The notes under the pieces: generated by a model
Databases searched by the model: none
The model's input: only the letters and a program-made list of their open reading frames with translations
Told to the model about the DNA's origin: nothing
Shown: one piece after another, positions 7,604 to 16,086 of the stretch
How the letters are laid out: every line of letters starts with the position of its first letter
How positions within the stretch are numbered: the first letter of the stretch is position 1
Translations under genes and position numbers: made by a program
Origin: an uncultured Eubacteriales bacterium
GTDB taxonomy: Bacteria; Bacillota; Clostridia; Christensenellales; UBA1242
DNA: 17,394 bases
Assembly: GCA_900557645.1 (NCBI GenBank)
Contig: USSZ01000023.1
Span: forward strand, 1 to 17,394
Reading direction: 5' to 3'

Positions 7604-7850
7604 ATTCATTTCCCCTTTTAACTTAAGTTTAACTTAAGAGTTTGATTTGTCGTTTAAAAAAGCACGACTTCTTTTGCAAGTTGTCGTGCATGAAAAATGC
7701 TCTTAGCGTGTAAAACATGAACAACACGATTGCACATTCATCAGTGCAACTTTACGCTATTTGCGTAAATCGGCAAGTAAACTCACCTGTTGTTTGTTTA
7801 TGCAAGGGTTTGTTATAACCAAAGCACTGCCTCCGACAACGAAGCATACG
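7604..7850 (-). promoter_or_regulatory. Structured 5' leader of the rpsL operon, candidate cis-regulatory RNA
   Basis: About 247 nt lie between the predicted transcription start and the rpsL ATG. The stretch 7640-7850 is clearly richer in G/C than the flanking DNA. Successive RNA hairpins are GGUGAG-UUUA-CUUGCC (7772-7787), UUUACGC-loop-GCGUAAA (7751-7769) and UUGCAC-loop-GUGCAA (7730-7749). Next is an intrinsic terminator (7656-7689), and finally a CTTAAG pair (7622-7638) next to the ribosome binding site. GTTGTCG near the 5' end (7834-7840) is complementary to CGACAAC (7680-7686) in the 5' half of the terminator, so a competing antiterminator is possible. I do not recognise the class; it does not resemble a T-box, SRP RNA or tmRNA. 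Confidence 0.6.
7656..7689 (-). terminator. Intrinsic terminator (attenuator) inside the rpsL leader
   Basis: In the minus-strand RNA, GCACGAC pairs with GUCGUGC (7683-7689 with 7662-7668). An AA/AA internal loop, a 3-bp CUU/AAG extension and a GCAA loop cap the stem, and six U follow (7656-7661). It lies after the promoter and 52 nt before the rpsL ATG, so it can only act as an attenuator or as the end of a short leader RNA. Confidence 0.8.
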
Positions 7851-7856
7851 TGTTTT

Positions 7857-7885
7857 ATTATATTTATCCTTTGCAAATTTGTCAA
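7857..7885 (-). promoter_or_regulatory. Consensus sigma-A promoter of the str operon
   Basis: A perfect TTGACA (7880-7885), a 17-nt spacer and a perfect TATAAT (7857-7862) are read on the minus strand. Of the promoters I could find here, only this one matches consensus in both boxes. The predicted start is near 7850, giving the long rpsL leader. Confidence 0.9.
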
Positions 7886-7953
7886 GTATTTTTATTATTT
7901 TGAATATTAAATTTTAAAAAATAATTTTTTAAAAAATAGCATTTATTTTATTT

Positions 7954-10008
7954 TCAAACATCTTCACCTTCTCTATCTTCTTCATCTTCTTTTGACCACA
8001 TTATAAATTGAGCAAAAGAAGAATCTCCTGAATAATGTCCATATCCTGGGAAAGAAAATTGAGAATAATCTGGTGCAATTAAAAGATTATCATCTTTTTC
8101 TTTTTTATCTGAATTCATAATATAAAAATTTAAATCATTATGACTAAAACCAACATTAATTTTCTTTAAAGGTTTGTCAGGATTCTCTTTATTATAATGA
8201 ACAGCAAACCTTTCTATTGCTTCTTTATACTTTTTATATATTGGTCTTAATTCCAAAATAGGGATATCATTATTAATTTCAACATTATTAAAAACACCAT
8301 ATCCTTCTTCTCTATTTATATATAAAGTGCTTTTCCCCACAATCATTCCATCTTCATCAATAAATACAAGATTTTGAACATCTGGCGAAATTATTCCAGC
8401 ACTCATAATACCAAAGCCAGCCCCTTTTATATGAGAACAACATGAGCAATATTTACCTAAAGTAAAATTTCTTGCATCATACTTATCAATCCATTGAAAC
8501 CTGTATTTTTTATTAGAAAGTTCTGATAATCTATTCATTTCTTCTTTATTTTTCATTACAGATGGAATGCATTTTCTAATATTATAATAAGCAAAACATT
8601 CTTTCTGGTTGTGTTTAAGAAGTCCATGTGGAATATTATTTTTCTTTGCCATTTTAATTATATCTCTTGCAATTTCAAAATCTTTTTGCTCTGAAAAATG
8701 CTTTCCTATTTCTTTTGCTATATATAAAGTATCTTCATCAACGCCTTCAAAACGATTAATTTTAAAATATTCAATAAATTTCTCGACAGTTGGAGCAAGA
8801 TGCCTTGCCTGTGCATTATTTGAAGTGTGATATTTTTGCACTTCATTAAATTCGTTGCATACTCGTTTAATAAATCCATTTGATAAAGCATCTTGATTTA
8901 ATAAAGAAATAAAATTATTTTCATTCATAAAAAACTTTGCCAATTTAGGATTAAAATCACTATTAATCCCATTAAAAATTTTATCAAACCAAGAAAACTT
9001 CAATGTTTTATTTTCAAAACATAATTTTAAAAATTCATAAGACTTTTGTCCATAATCAACTACTTGAGAAATCTTATTGCCATTTTTTGAAATTCTATTT
9101 TCATTTATTGGTTTTGAAAATAATCCGATAGCCTTACCAAACAGACAAAATCCTAATAATTGTTCTGTTGTCATTTCAAAAAAATTAAAATTTTTCGCCA
9201 ACATCTTATACCATTTAAAAGTTTCAAAATTGTCAAAATTTTGTTTATGTTCATATTCATCAATCATTAAACTAAAAGGAAAAATTATTTTTTCTTTATT
9301 AATTTGTTCAATAAAATCATTAATTTTTTGATTATTTTGATGCAAATATGGATTAATTATGTCGAAATCTTTTAAATATTTTAATTTTGAAAAATCTAAA
9401 CATTTAGCAGTATCCATATAGTTAATAAGATTCTTTGAAAATATTAATTTATCTTTAGTATTATAAATGTAATATATATTGGTCCCTATAAATGCCATTG
9501 GTCTTATTATTGTATCATATGAACAAGATAGTCCTTCAATTCCTGAATCTTTAAATGCATAAGATCCTATTTCTTTTATTGAATTTGGTAAATTTAAAAA
9601 TTTTAAAGATTTACATCCCCTAAATGAATACATTCCTATGCTTTCGGTTTCAAACGGGAAATCAATAACCTTTAGATTTTTACAACCATCAAACATTCCA
9701 TCTGAAACTTTCTTTAATTCTCCTAAAAAAGTAACTTTTTCTAAATTTTCACATTCACTAAAAGCAGAACTACTAATTCTAACCACAGAAGGAGGAACTA
9801 TTATTGTTTCTATATTTAAATTTGCAAATGCCCTTTGCCCAATTTCAATCAACCCATTATTTAAATTTATTTCTTTCAAATTTTTATAATTTGAAAAAGT
9901 CCCCGCACCGATTGTTTTAATTTGAGAGGGAAGAACAATTTTTTCTAAATTTTTAGCATCTGGTATAACATTTTCTATATTTTTTCTTGTCAAAAATTTT
10001 ACTTCCAT
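7954..10008 (-). CDS. BspA-type leucine-rich-repeat protein with an unrecognised CxCC-containing C-terminal domain
   Basis: This 684-aa protein starts at ATG 10008 after TGGAGA. Residues 1 to about 175 are LRR_5 (BspA-like) repeats with the IGxxAFxxCxxLxxIxLP pattern, for example IGAGTFSNYKNLKEINL and IGSYAFKDSGIE. No signal peptide or membrane helix is present, so it should be cytoplasmic, unlike most surface BspA proteins. Residues 180-500 are Lys/Asn/Phe-rich and unrecognised. A compact conserved-looking domain begins near 508: FTLGKYCSCCSHIKGAG with Cys521, Cys523, Cys524 and His526. It continues VQNLVFIDEDGMIVGKSTLY and YGVFNNVEIN. The alternating strands and turn pattern recall GNAT-like folds, but I cannot assign a family. 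The acidic tail is EDEEDREGEDV. Its own promoter lies upstream and the str operon promoter starts just past its stop. No convincing terminator separates the two. Function unknown. Confidence 0.8.
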   Translation of the reverse strand: MEVKFLTRKNIENVIPDAKNLEKIVLPSQIKTIGAGTFSNYKNLKEINLNNGLIEIGQRAFANLNIETIIVPPSVVRISSSAFSECENLEKVTFLGELKKVSDGMFDGCKNLKVIDFPFETESIGMYSFRGCKSLKFLNLPNSIKEIGSYAFKDSGIEGLSCSYDTIIRPMAFIGTNIYYIYNTKDKLIFSKNLINYMDTAKCLDFSKLKYLKDFDIINPYLHQNNQKINDFIEQINKEKIIFPFSLMIDEYEHKQNFDNFETFKWYKMLAKNFNFFEMTTEQLLGFCLFGKAIGLFSKPINENRISKNGNKISQVVDYGQKSYEFLKLCFENKTLKFSWFDKIFNGINSDFNPKLAKFFMNENNFISLLNQDALSNGFIKRVCNEFNEVQKYHTSNNAQARHLAPTVEKFIEYFKINRFEGVDEDTLYIAKEIGKHFSEQKDFEIARDIIKMAKKNNIPHGLLKHNQKECFAYYNIRKCIPSVMKNKEEMNRLSELSNKKYRFQWIDKYDARNFTLGKYCSCCSHIKGAGFGIMSAGIISPDVQNLVFIDEDGMIVGKSTLYINREEGYGVFNNVEINNDIPILELRPIYKKYKEAIERFAVHYNKENPDKPLKKINVGFSHNDLNFYIMNSDKKEKDDNLLIAPDYSQFSFPGYGHYSGDSSFAQFIMWSKEDEEDREGEDV

Positions 10009-10032
10009 TTATTTCTCCATTTTACTTAATTT

Positions 10033-10061
10033 ATTTTAATACAAGAATCATATTTTGTAAA
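10033..10061 (-). promoter_or_regulatory. Candidate promoter of the LRR gene
   Basis: TTTACA (10056-10061), a 17-nt spacer and TAAAAT (10033-10038) are read on the minus strand. It lies just past the ligA terminator and starts transcription about 18 nt before the LRR gene ATG. Confidence 0.6.
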
Positions 10062-10074
10062 CCCCCTATAATAG

Positions 10075-10106
10075 AAAAAACTTAACATAAAAATGTCAAG
10101 TTTTTT
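10075..10106 (-). terminator. Intrinsic terminator of pcrA-ligA
   Basis: A 14-bp stem (10093-10106 with 10075-10088) encloses a 4-nt loop. In the minus-strand RNA it is complete with one G-U pair and ends in six U; on the plus strand the same position is an A-C mismatch. It lies 28 nt after the ligA stop. Confidence 0.85.
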
Positions 10107-10133
10107 ACTTTATAAATTTATTATTTAAAATAA

Positions 10134-12083
10134 TTATTTTATCATTTCCAAAAATTCTTTTTCATTAATTATTTTTATATTTAATTCTTTTGCTTTTAAA
10201 AGTTTGCTTCCTGCATTTTCTCCAGCCAAAACAAAATTTGTATTTCTAGAAACTGAACTACTGGTCTTTCCACCTAAATCTTCAATTATTTTTTCAAATT
10301 CTTCTCGTGGTTTTGAAAGTGTCCCAGTAAGAACAAAGGTTTTCCCAGACAAAATTTGATTATCTAAATTGACATTAGTCTCTTTAATTTCAACTCCACA
10401 GTCAAATAATCTTTGAATTTCTTCTTTATTATATTCATCTGCAAAAAAATCAACAATATTTTGTGCAATAACCTCGCCAACATCATCAACCTCTAAAATT
10501 TCTTCAAACGAAGCATTTCGCAGATTATCTAAATTATAAAATTTTTTGGCCAAATCTTTAGCCGTTTTCACACCAACTTCACCAATCCCAAGTGCGAACA
10601 AAAATCTATAAAAATCAATTTTTTTACTATTATTTATTGAATTTATGATATTTTCTGCCTTTTTATCTTTAAATTTGTCTAATTTTAACAAATCTTCTTT
10701 CTTTATATTATATAAATCACTCAAATGTCTAACATTCAAGTCTTCATAAAACTGTTTACAGGTTTTATCAGAAAGACCTTCTATATTAAATGCTTCTCTA
10801 CTTGCAAAATGTGCAAGTCTATCTATAACCTGTGCCTGACAATTCAAATGATTGGTGCAAAATAACAAAGGACCTTTCATTATTAATTTTTCACCACAAG
10901 AAGGACACACTAAAGGAACTTCTATTTTTCTTGAGTTCTCAAATTTTTCTGCAAGCCCCATAATTTCTGGGATAACTTCGTTGCTTCTTCTTATAAAAAC
11001 TCTAGAATTTTCATACACATCTTTTCTTCTTATGTCATCAATATTATTAAGAGTTGCTCTCTGTATAGTTGCCCCAGCAAGTTCAACAGGTTCTAAATTT
11101 GCGATTGGAGTAACTCTTCCACTTCTTCCAACCTGCCAAACAACTTCTTTTAAAAGGGTTGTGGTCTCTTGTGCTTCAAATTTATATGCAAGCGCCCATT
11201 TAGGAAATTTTGCAGTCCAACCTATTTTTTCTCTAGGTTTAACTTTATTGATTTTAATAACCATTCCATCAATCATAACATCAAGACTATTTTTAATCAA
11301 ATCAATTTCGTTTATACAATGAATTATTTCATGCACATCTTTACAGATTTTAAAATAATTCCCTGTTTTGAAACCATTTTCAATTAAAAAATCATGCATT
11401 TGCTGTTGAGTTGAAAATTCTTTTCCATCACACAAAAGTATTGAATAACAAAAATAGTCTAAATTTCTCTTTGCAGTTTCTTTTGGATCTAGATTTCTTA
11501 TCGCACCTGCAGCAGCATTTCTAGGATTTTTCAATTTCTCTTCTGCTGTTTTATTATAGGCTTCAAAGTTTTTATTTGTCATCATTCCTTCACCTTGAAC
11601 AATTAACCTTCCTTTAAAACCTATTTGCAAAGGAACAGATTTTATTGTTTTTACTTGAAGCGAAACATCTTCACCGACAACTCCATTCCCTCTTGTTGTA
11701 GCACTTACAAAAACACCTTCATTATATTCTATAACAATTTGCAAACCATCAAATTTATATTCAACTGCAAAATCAGTGTCATCTGCAAGTTTTTTCATAT
11801 CATTAACCCATGATTCAAGTTCTTCAAAATCACGAACTTTATTTAACGAATATAAATTTATTTCATGTTTTTTCTTTGTAAAACCATCTAATACAGTATC
11901 ACCTACACGCAAAGTTGGAGAATAAGGTAAAGTTACTCCCGTTTCCTTTTCTAGATCAACAAGAGCATAATAAAGTTTATCATATTCAGCATCAGAGATT
12001 GTGGGGTTGTCTAATACATAATAATTATAATTATGTTTTTCAATCTCTTTTATTAAATCTTTCATTTTTTGCAACTTGTCCAT
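10134..12083 (-). CDS. ligA: NAD-dependent DNA ligase
   Basis: LigA seals nicks using NAD+ in replication and repair. This copy is 649 aa, near the 660-670 norm. The layout is: Ia domain for NMN exchange (YNYYVLDNPTISDAEYD, about 19-35); adenylation domain with nucleophile Lys110 in EYKFDG; OB fold (about 310-385); Cys4 zinc finger C393/C396/C409/C415; helix-hairpin-helix repeats (about 430-560); and a BRCT domain (about 576-649, FVLTGTL and later NTNFVLAGENAGSK). The ATG at 12083 follows the pcrA stop with no gap (TAAATG). Its ribosome binding site GGAGG lies inside the last pcrA codons, so translation is probably coupled to pcrA. A strong terminator follows. Confidence 0.98.
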   Translation of the reverse strand: MDKLQKMKDLIKEIEKHNYNYYVLDNPTISDAEYDKLYYALVDLEKETGVTLPYSPTLRVGDTVLDGFTKKKHEINLYSLNKVRDFEELESWVNDMKKLADDTDFAVEYKFDGLQIVIEYNEGVFVSATTRGNGVVGEDVSLQVKTIKSVPLQIGFKGRLIVQGEGMMTNKNFEAYNKTAEEKLKNPRNAAAGAIRNLDPKETAKRNLDYFCYSILLCDGKEFSTQQQMHDFLIENGFKTGNYFKICKDVHEIIHCINEIDLIKNSLDVMIDGMVIKINKVKPREKIGWTAKFPKWALAYKFEAQETTTLLKEVVWQVGRSGRVTPIANLEPVELAGATIQRATLNNIDDIRRKDVYENSRVFIRRSNEVIPEIMGLAEKFENSRKIEVPLVCPSCGEKLIMKGPLLFCTNHLNCQAQVIDRLAHFASREAFNIEGLSDKTCKQFYEDLNVRHLSDLYNIKKEDLLKLDKFKDKKAENIINSINNSKKIDFYRFLFALGIGEVGVKTAKDLAKKFYNLDNLRNASFEEILEVDDVGEVIAQNIVDFFADEYNKEEIQRLFDCGVEIKETNVNLDNQILSGKTFVLTGTLSKPREEFEKIIEDLGGKTSSSVSRNTNFVLAGENAGSKLLKAKELNIKIINEKEFLEMIK

Positions 12084-14369
12084 TTAGTCCTCCAAAATGT
12101 CAATTTGAGCAGTTTCAAGCATTAAACTTTTTCTTCCAAAATCTTCAAATAATATATCTGCAACAAGTCCATCATCACTTATACTTTCAATTTGACCATT
12201 TCCAAATCTTTGATAATAAACCTTTTGACCAACCTTATATATTGAAACATCTTTCTTTGGTTTTGCGTCTTCAACTTCCTGTTTTAAAAATTCTGTTTTA
12301 TTAAACAAAGGTTTTTTAGGTGCATAATCACTAGAAAAATAATCACCAAAATCGTTATTTTCAATATTTGAATTTGTTTTATAACCATTATACCCTTTAT
12401 TAAAATTATTCCCATAATTATATGAAGAATAACCTGAAAAAGTTCTGTCAGCATTATAACTTTTATTTTCTTTCTTTTCAAGTGATAAAAGTCCAATTTC
12501 TCGACAAAAACGACTTGGATTTTGGTATTGACTTTCTCTATACATATATCTTTTTGAGGCATAAGATAGATATAATTTTTCTTCTGCACGTGTCAGTGCC
12601 ACATACATCAATCTCCTTTCTTCTTCAAGTTCAGCCTGACTATTCAAAGCCCTAGAAATAGGGAAAATACCCTCTTCAAGACCAATAACGAAAACAACTT
12701 TAAATTCAAGTCCTTTTACAGCATGAACAGTAGCAATAGTTACTGCACCACCTTGACCTATTTCATCATTATCAGATTTTAATGTTATACTTTCTAAAAA
12801 CTCTCCTAACGTTGCATTTTCATTTAAAGATTCAAACTCTTTAACAGATGAAATAAATTGATCTATATTCATAAGCCTATCAAGATCTTCTTCATCTTTA
12901 GGATTATAGGCACTTCTAATGCCAAATTTAGTTACAACATTTTCAACAAAATCGCCCAAAGGCTTTTGAGAAATAAGTGATAATTGATTAAAAACATCAA
13001 CAAAACCTTGAAATTTTTTATATAAAGTGGTATTTTCTTTTAAATTTTCTGATAAACAATTTTCCAGTAATGATTTATTTGCATCCAAAGATGCTAATTT
13101 TTCAATAGTTCCATCACCTATTCCCCTTTTTGGGAAATTAATAATTCTCGCAAATGAAACGTCATCTTTTGGATTTATAAAAAGTCTTAAATATCCAATT
13201 AAAATCTTTATTTCTGCTCTTTCATAAAACTTAAAACCACCAAATATGCGATGTGGAATATTATAACTTAAGAAAGCCTCTTCAAAACTTCTTGAAAGTG
13301 CGTTCATTCTCATTAAAACTGCGATATCTTTATAATCATATCCTTCAAAAACTAATTTCTCAATAGTTTTTGCAACATAAATTGCCTCATCTCTTTCATC
13401 ATAAGCATTATATAAAGTCGGCTTATCGCCACCAGTTTTATTTGTCCACATATTTTTATTAAGTCTTGTAGTGTTATTCTTTATTACATTATTTGCTATT
13501 TGTATTATCTCGTTTGTAGAACGATAGTTTCTTTCTAGTTTATATACTTTAACATTTGGAAAATCTTTTTTGAAATTAAAAATATTTTGAAAATTTGCTC
13601 CTCTCCAAGAATATATACATTGATCTTCATCTCCAACAGCAAAAACATTACCATGCACTGACGCAAGCATTTTGACTAGATTATATTGAACAGTGTTTGT
13701 ATCTTGAAATTCATCGACTAAAATATATTCAAATCTAGAAGCATATTTATTTAAAATTTCAGGATTTTTTTTGAATAATTGAACAGTTTTTAAAAGCAAA
13801 TCATCAAAATCTAACGCATTGTTCTTTTTCAATTTTTCCTGATAGGACATAATGTATCTTCCAATTTTTCTTATATCATATTCATCTACATGAGTATTGA
13901 CATAATCTTCCAAAGTTTGACTACCATTTTTCCAATTAGATAAATGATAAGATGTTGCCTTTTTGATTTTATCATCACTTATTCCATATTCCGATAAAAC
14001 ATCTTTTAAAACTTTATCACTATCACTTTCACTATAAATAGAAAAATCTTTTGTAAAAGGATAAAGTGCATCAATGTCCATTCGCAAAATTTTAGCACAC
14101 ATAGAATGAAAGGTTGAAATCCAAACTCTATCTGCACCATAAACCATTCCAGCGATTCTTTCTTTCATTTCGCCGGCAGCCTTATTAGTAAAAGTAATTG
14201 CCAAGATATTATAAGGACTTACTCCTATTTTTTCAATTAAATACGCAACTCTATATGTCAAAAGACGTGTTTTCCCCGAACCGGCACCTGCTGTTACAAG
14301 CACAGCACCTGCTGTTTGTTTTAAAGGTAATAATTGTTCTTCATTTAATTCTTTTTCATCATAATTCAT
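12084..14369 (-). CDS. pcrA: ATP-dependent DNA helicase PcrA (UvrD family)
   Basis: This 761-aa SF1A 3'-5' helicase acts in repair, plasmid rolling-circle replication and removal of RecA or stalled polymerase. Motifs: Walker A AGAGSGKT (27-34); Ia region TFTNKAAGEM; II DEFQDT (219-224); III GDEDQCIYSWRGA; IV region YKLERNYRST; V TVHAVKGLEF; VI VALTRAEEK (Arg594). A Gly/Asn/Tyr-rich linker leads to a C-terminal Tudor-like domain (about 710-761, VGQKVYYQRFGNGQI), the RNA-polymerase-binding module of Firmicute PcrA. Motif V is HAVKG rather than the more usual HSSKG/HMAKG. The start at 14369 fits the family N-terminus, and an in-frame TGA lies six codons upstream. No Shine-Dalgarno is visible before it, which is unusual here. 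It forms a two-gene operon with ligA. Confidence 0.98.
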   Translation of the reverse strand: MNYDEKELNEEQLLPLKQTAGAVLVTAGAGSGKTRLLTYRVAYLIEKIGVSPYNILAITFTNKAAGEMKERIAGMVYGADRVWISTFHSMCAKILRMDIDALYPFTKDFSIYSESDSDKVLKDVLSEYGISDDKIKKATSYHLSNWKNGSQTLEDYVNTHVDEYDIRKIGRYIMSYQEKLKKNNALDFDDLLLKTVQLFKKNPEILNKYASRFEYILVDEFQDTNTVQYNLVKMLASVHGNVFAVGDEDQCIYSWRGANFQNIFNFKKDFPNVKVYKLERNYRSTNEIIQIANNVIKNNTTRLNKNMWTNKTGGDKPTLYNAYDERDEAIYVAKTIEKLVFEGYDYKDIAVLMRMNALSRSFEEAFLSYNIPHRIFGGFKFYERAEIKILIGYLRLFINPKDDVSFARIINFPKRGIGDGTIEKLASLDANKSLLENCLSENLKENTTLYKKFQGFVDVFNQLSLISQKPLGDFVENVVTKFGIRSAYNPKDEEDLDRLMNIDQFISSVKEFESLNENATLGEFLESITLKSDNDEIGQGGAVTIATVHAVKGLEFKVVFVIGLEEGIFPISRALNSQAELEEERRLMYVALTRAEEKLYLSYASKRYMYRESQYQNPSRFCREIGLLSLEKKENKSYNADRTFSGYSSYNYGNNFNKGYNGYKTNSNIENNDFGDYFSSDYAPKKPLFNKTEFLKQEVEDAKPKKDVSIYKVGQKVYYQRFGNGQIESISDDGLVADILFEDFGRKSLMLETAQIDILED

Positions 14370-14378
14370 AACATTATA

Positions 14379-14407
14379 ATAATATCAAATTCTCAACTTA
14401 AAGTAAA
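14379..14407 (-). promoter_or_regulatory. Candidate pcrA promoter, nearly leaderless
   Basis: TTTACT (14402-14407), a 17-nt spacer and TATTAT (14379-14384) are read on the minus strand. The predicted start is around 14372, only about 3 nt before the pcrA ATG. A second TATAAT (14373-14378) directly follows but has no good -35 at normal spacing. Confidence 0.4.
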
Positions 14408-14505
14408 TAAATTATTGAATTTTTAAACACTTGTTTTTTCTATAATTTTAAAATTCTTCTATCAAGTTGAAAACTTTTCATTTTTCATTTTTAATAATGG
14501 CAAAT

Positions 14506-14540
14506 AAAAAATCTTATACAAAAAAGTATAAGATTTTTTT
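14506..14540 (-). terminator. Intrinsic terminator of spoIVA
   Basis: A perfect 14-bp stem (14506-14519 with 14526-14539; core ATCTTATAC/GTATAAGAT) has a 6-nt loop and A/T runs on both sides. It begins 17 nt beyond the spoIVA stop. Confidence 0.9.
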
Positions 14541-14556
14541 TGAATATGCAAAAGAA

Positions 14557-16032
14557 TTACAATAATATGCAAAGAACTCCCCCTTTGCCTTCATTAACTA
14601 TTCTAGCAAGCGTTTTTCTCATCTTTCTCTGTGCTTCAACTGGCATCATAACTATTTTAGAATTTATATTATCGCCAACTAAATTGTATAAACTCTTTCC
14701 TAAAATATTTGTATCCCAAATTGTTTCTGGGTCGTTTTCAAATTGCTCAACAAGATTTTTAGCAAGATCTTGACTTTGGTCTTCAGTTCCTACAAGTGGT
14801 GTTACTTCAGTTTCAACGTCCACTCTCATTATATGCAAACTTGGGGCTGATGCCTTGATTTTTACACCAAAACGATTCCCTTGTTTGATTATCTCAGGTT
14901 CGCCAAGTTCAAGGTCTTCACGTCTTGGTTCAACAATGCCATATCCTGTTTGTTTTACTTCTTCAAGTGCACCTTTAATCTTATCATACTCAAGTTTTGC
15001 AACTGCAAGTTCTTTAATATATCCTACAAGTTCAAAATCATCTTTAATTTCATAACCACATTCTTGAGATAAAACTTGATAGAATAATCCTTCTTTTGGA
15101 ATTACATTAAATTTTATAATTCCGTCCCCTGCATCAATAGTTGAAACAGTTATTGGGTCAAAGCAGTTACTGTCAGCAAATGCAATTTGGTTTTTATTTG
15201 CATCACTAAGTTTAATCATATTTGAACTGATTTTTTTCATTTCTTGAGAAACTTCAGTGATAATATCACTATTAAAATCTAATGCTCTCATCCATTTGGG
15301 CATTTGAATCTGAATAGATTTAACAGGAAACTCCATTAAAATACTTTCAAAAACCTTATCAACATCTTCATCTTTAAGTTCAAGTGCATTTAAAGCGATA
15401 ACTGGGACATCATATTTTGCATTCAATGCAGATGTCAATTTTTTGTTTTCATTGCTGTTTGGATTTTTACAATTTAAAACTAAAACAAAAGGTTTTCCAC
15501 ATTCTTTCATTTCATTTATTACTCTTTCTTCGGCTGTAATATAATTACCTCGAGGAATATCTGTAACTGAACCATCTGTTGTAACTACAATTCCAATAGT
15601 CGAATGTTCTTTAATAACTTTGCTTGTTCCAAGTTCTGCGGCTTCTTCAAACGGTAAATCTTCTGTTGACCAAGGAGTTTTTACAAGCCTTGGTTTATCA
15701 TCTTCAATATGCCCCATAACTCCTTCAGCAAGATAACCCACACAATCGATCATTCGCACTTTCATTTCAGCATTTGCAACTTTAATACGCACTGCTTCAT
15801 TTGGGACAAAATGAGGTTGAGTTGTCATAATAGTTTTACCGTCAGCACTTTGAGGAAGTTCGTCAATAGTTCTTTCTTTCGCATTTTTTTCTGTGATATT
15901 AGGAAGAACTAACTTCTGCATAAACTGCGTAATAAATGTAGATTTTCCTACTCGAACAGGACCAACTACACCAATATATATATCACCATTAGTTCGTGAT
16001 TTAATATCATCATATATTTCAAATTTTTCCAT
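14557..16032 (-). CDS. spoIVA: Stage IV sporulation protein A (spore coat ATPase)
   Basis: SpoIVA polymerises, using ATP hydrolysis, on the outer forespore membrane to form the base layer of the spore coat, recruited by SpoVM. From ATG 16032 the protein is 491 aa, matching the usual length of about 492. An upstream in-frame ATG (16053) was rejected because GGAGGC lies 7 nt before 16032 and the family starts MEKFEIYDDI. The Walker A is GPVRVGKST (24-32), with the catalytic lysine at 30 as in Bacillus. Further conserved segments are FVPNEAVRIKV, MIDCVGYLAEG and GIVVTTDGSVTDIPR. It ends GKGGVLCILL, the hydrophobic tip involved in membrane-surface attachment. This is the clearest evidence that the organism forms endospores. 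It is transcribed alone. Confidence 0.98.
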   Translation of the reverse strand: MEKFEIYDDIKSRTNGDIYIGVVGPVRVGKSTFITQFMQKLVLPNITEKNAKERTIDELPQSADGKTIMTTQPHFVPNEAVRIKVANAEMKVRMIDCVGYLAEGVMGHIEDDKPRLVKTPWSTEDLPFEEAAELGTSKVIKEHSTIGIVVTTDGSVTDIPRGNYITAEERVINEMKECGKPFVLVLNCKNPNSNENKKLTSALNAKYDVPVIALNALELKDEDVDKVFESILMEFPVKSIQIQMPKWMRALDFNSDIITEVSQEMKKISSNMIKLSDANKNQIAFADSNCFDPITVSTIDAGDGIIKFNVIPKEGLFYQVLSQECGYEIKDDFELVGYIKELAVAKLEYDKIKGALEEVKQTGYGIVEPRREDLELGEPEIIKQGNRFGVKIKASAPSLHIMRVDVETEVTPLVGTEDQSQDLAKNLVEQFENDPETIWDTNILGKSLYNLVGDNINSKIVMMPVEAQRKMRKTLARIVNEGKGGVLCILL

Positions 16033-16056
16033 ATATTTGCCTCCATGCGACAAGAT

Positions 16057-16086
16057 AATGTATGTGAGAAAAAATTAAATTATAAC
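16057..16086 (-). promoter_or_regulatory. Candidate sigma-E promoter of spoIVA
   Basis: On the minus strand, CATACATT (16057-16064) matches the sigma-E -10 consensus (CATACAnT), 24 nt before the spoIVA ATG. GTTATAAT (16079-16086), 14 nt further upstream, is a partial match to the -35 (kmATATT type). spoIVA is a mother-cell gene under sigma-E in Bacillus, so the match is biologically expected. Confidence 0.6.

Noticed and set aside
7640..7850. The G/C-richer leader as tmRNA, SRP RNA, T-box or a tRNA cluster
   Set aside because: No tRNA-like acceptor or T-loop, no SRP domain IV motif and no T-box sequence could be found; direct linkage to the rpsL promoter favours a leader RNA.
10852..11322. 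156-codon plus-strand frame opposite ligA
   Set aside because: It lies wholly inside the conserved LigA coding sequence and shows no domain or RBS.
12284..12589. 101-codon minus-strand frame inside pcrA in another frame
   Set aside because: It overlaps the PcrA linker region; the composition is that of AT-rich out-of-frame reading.
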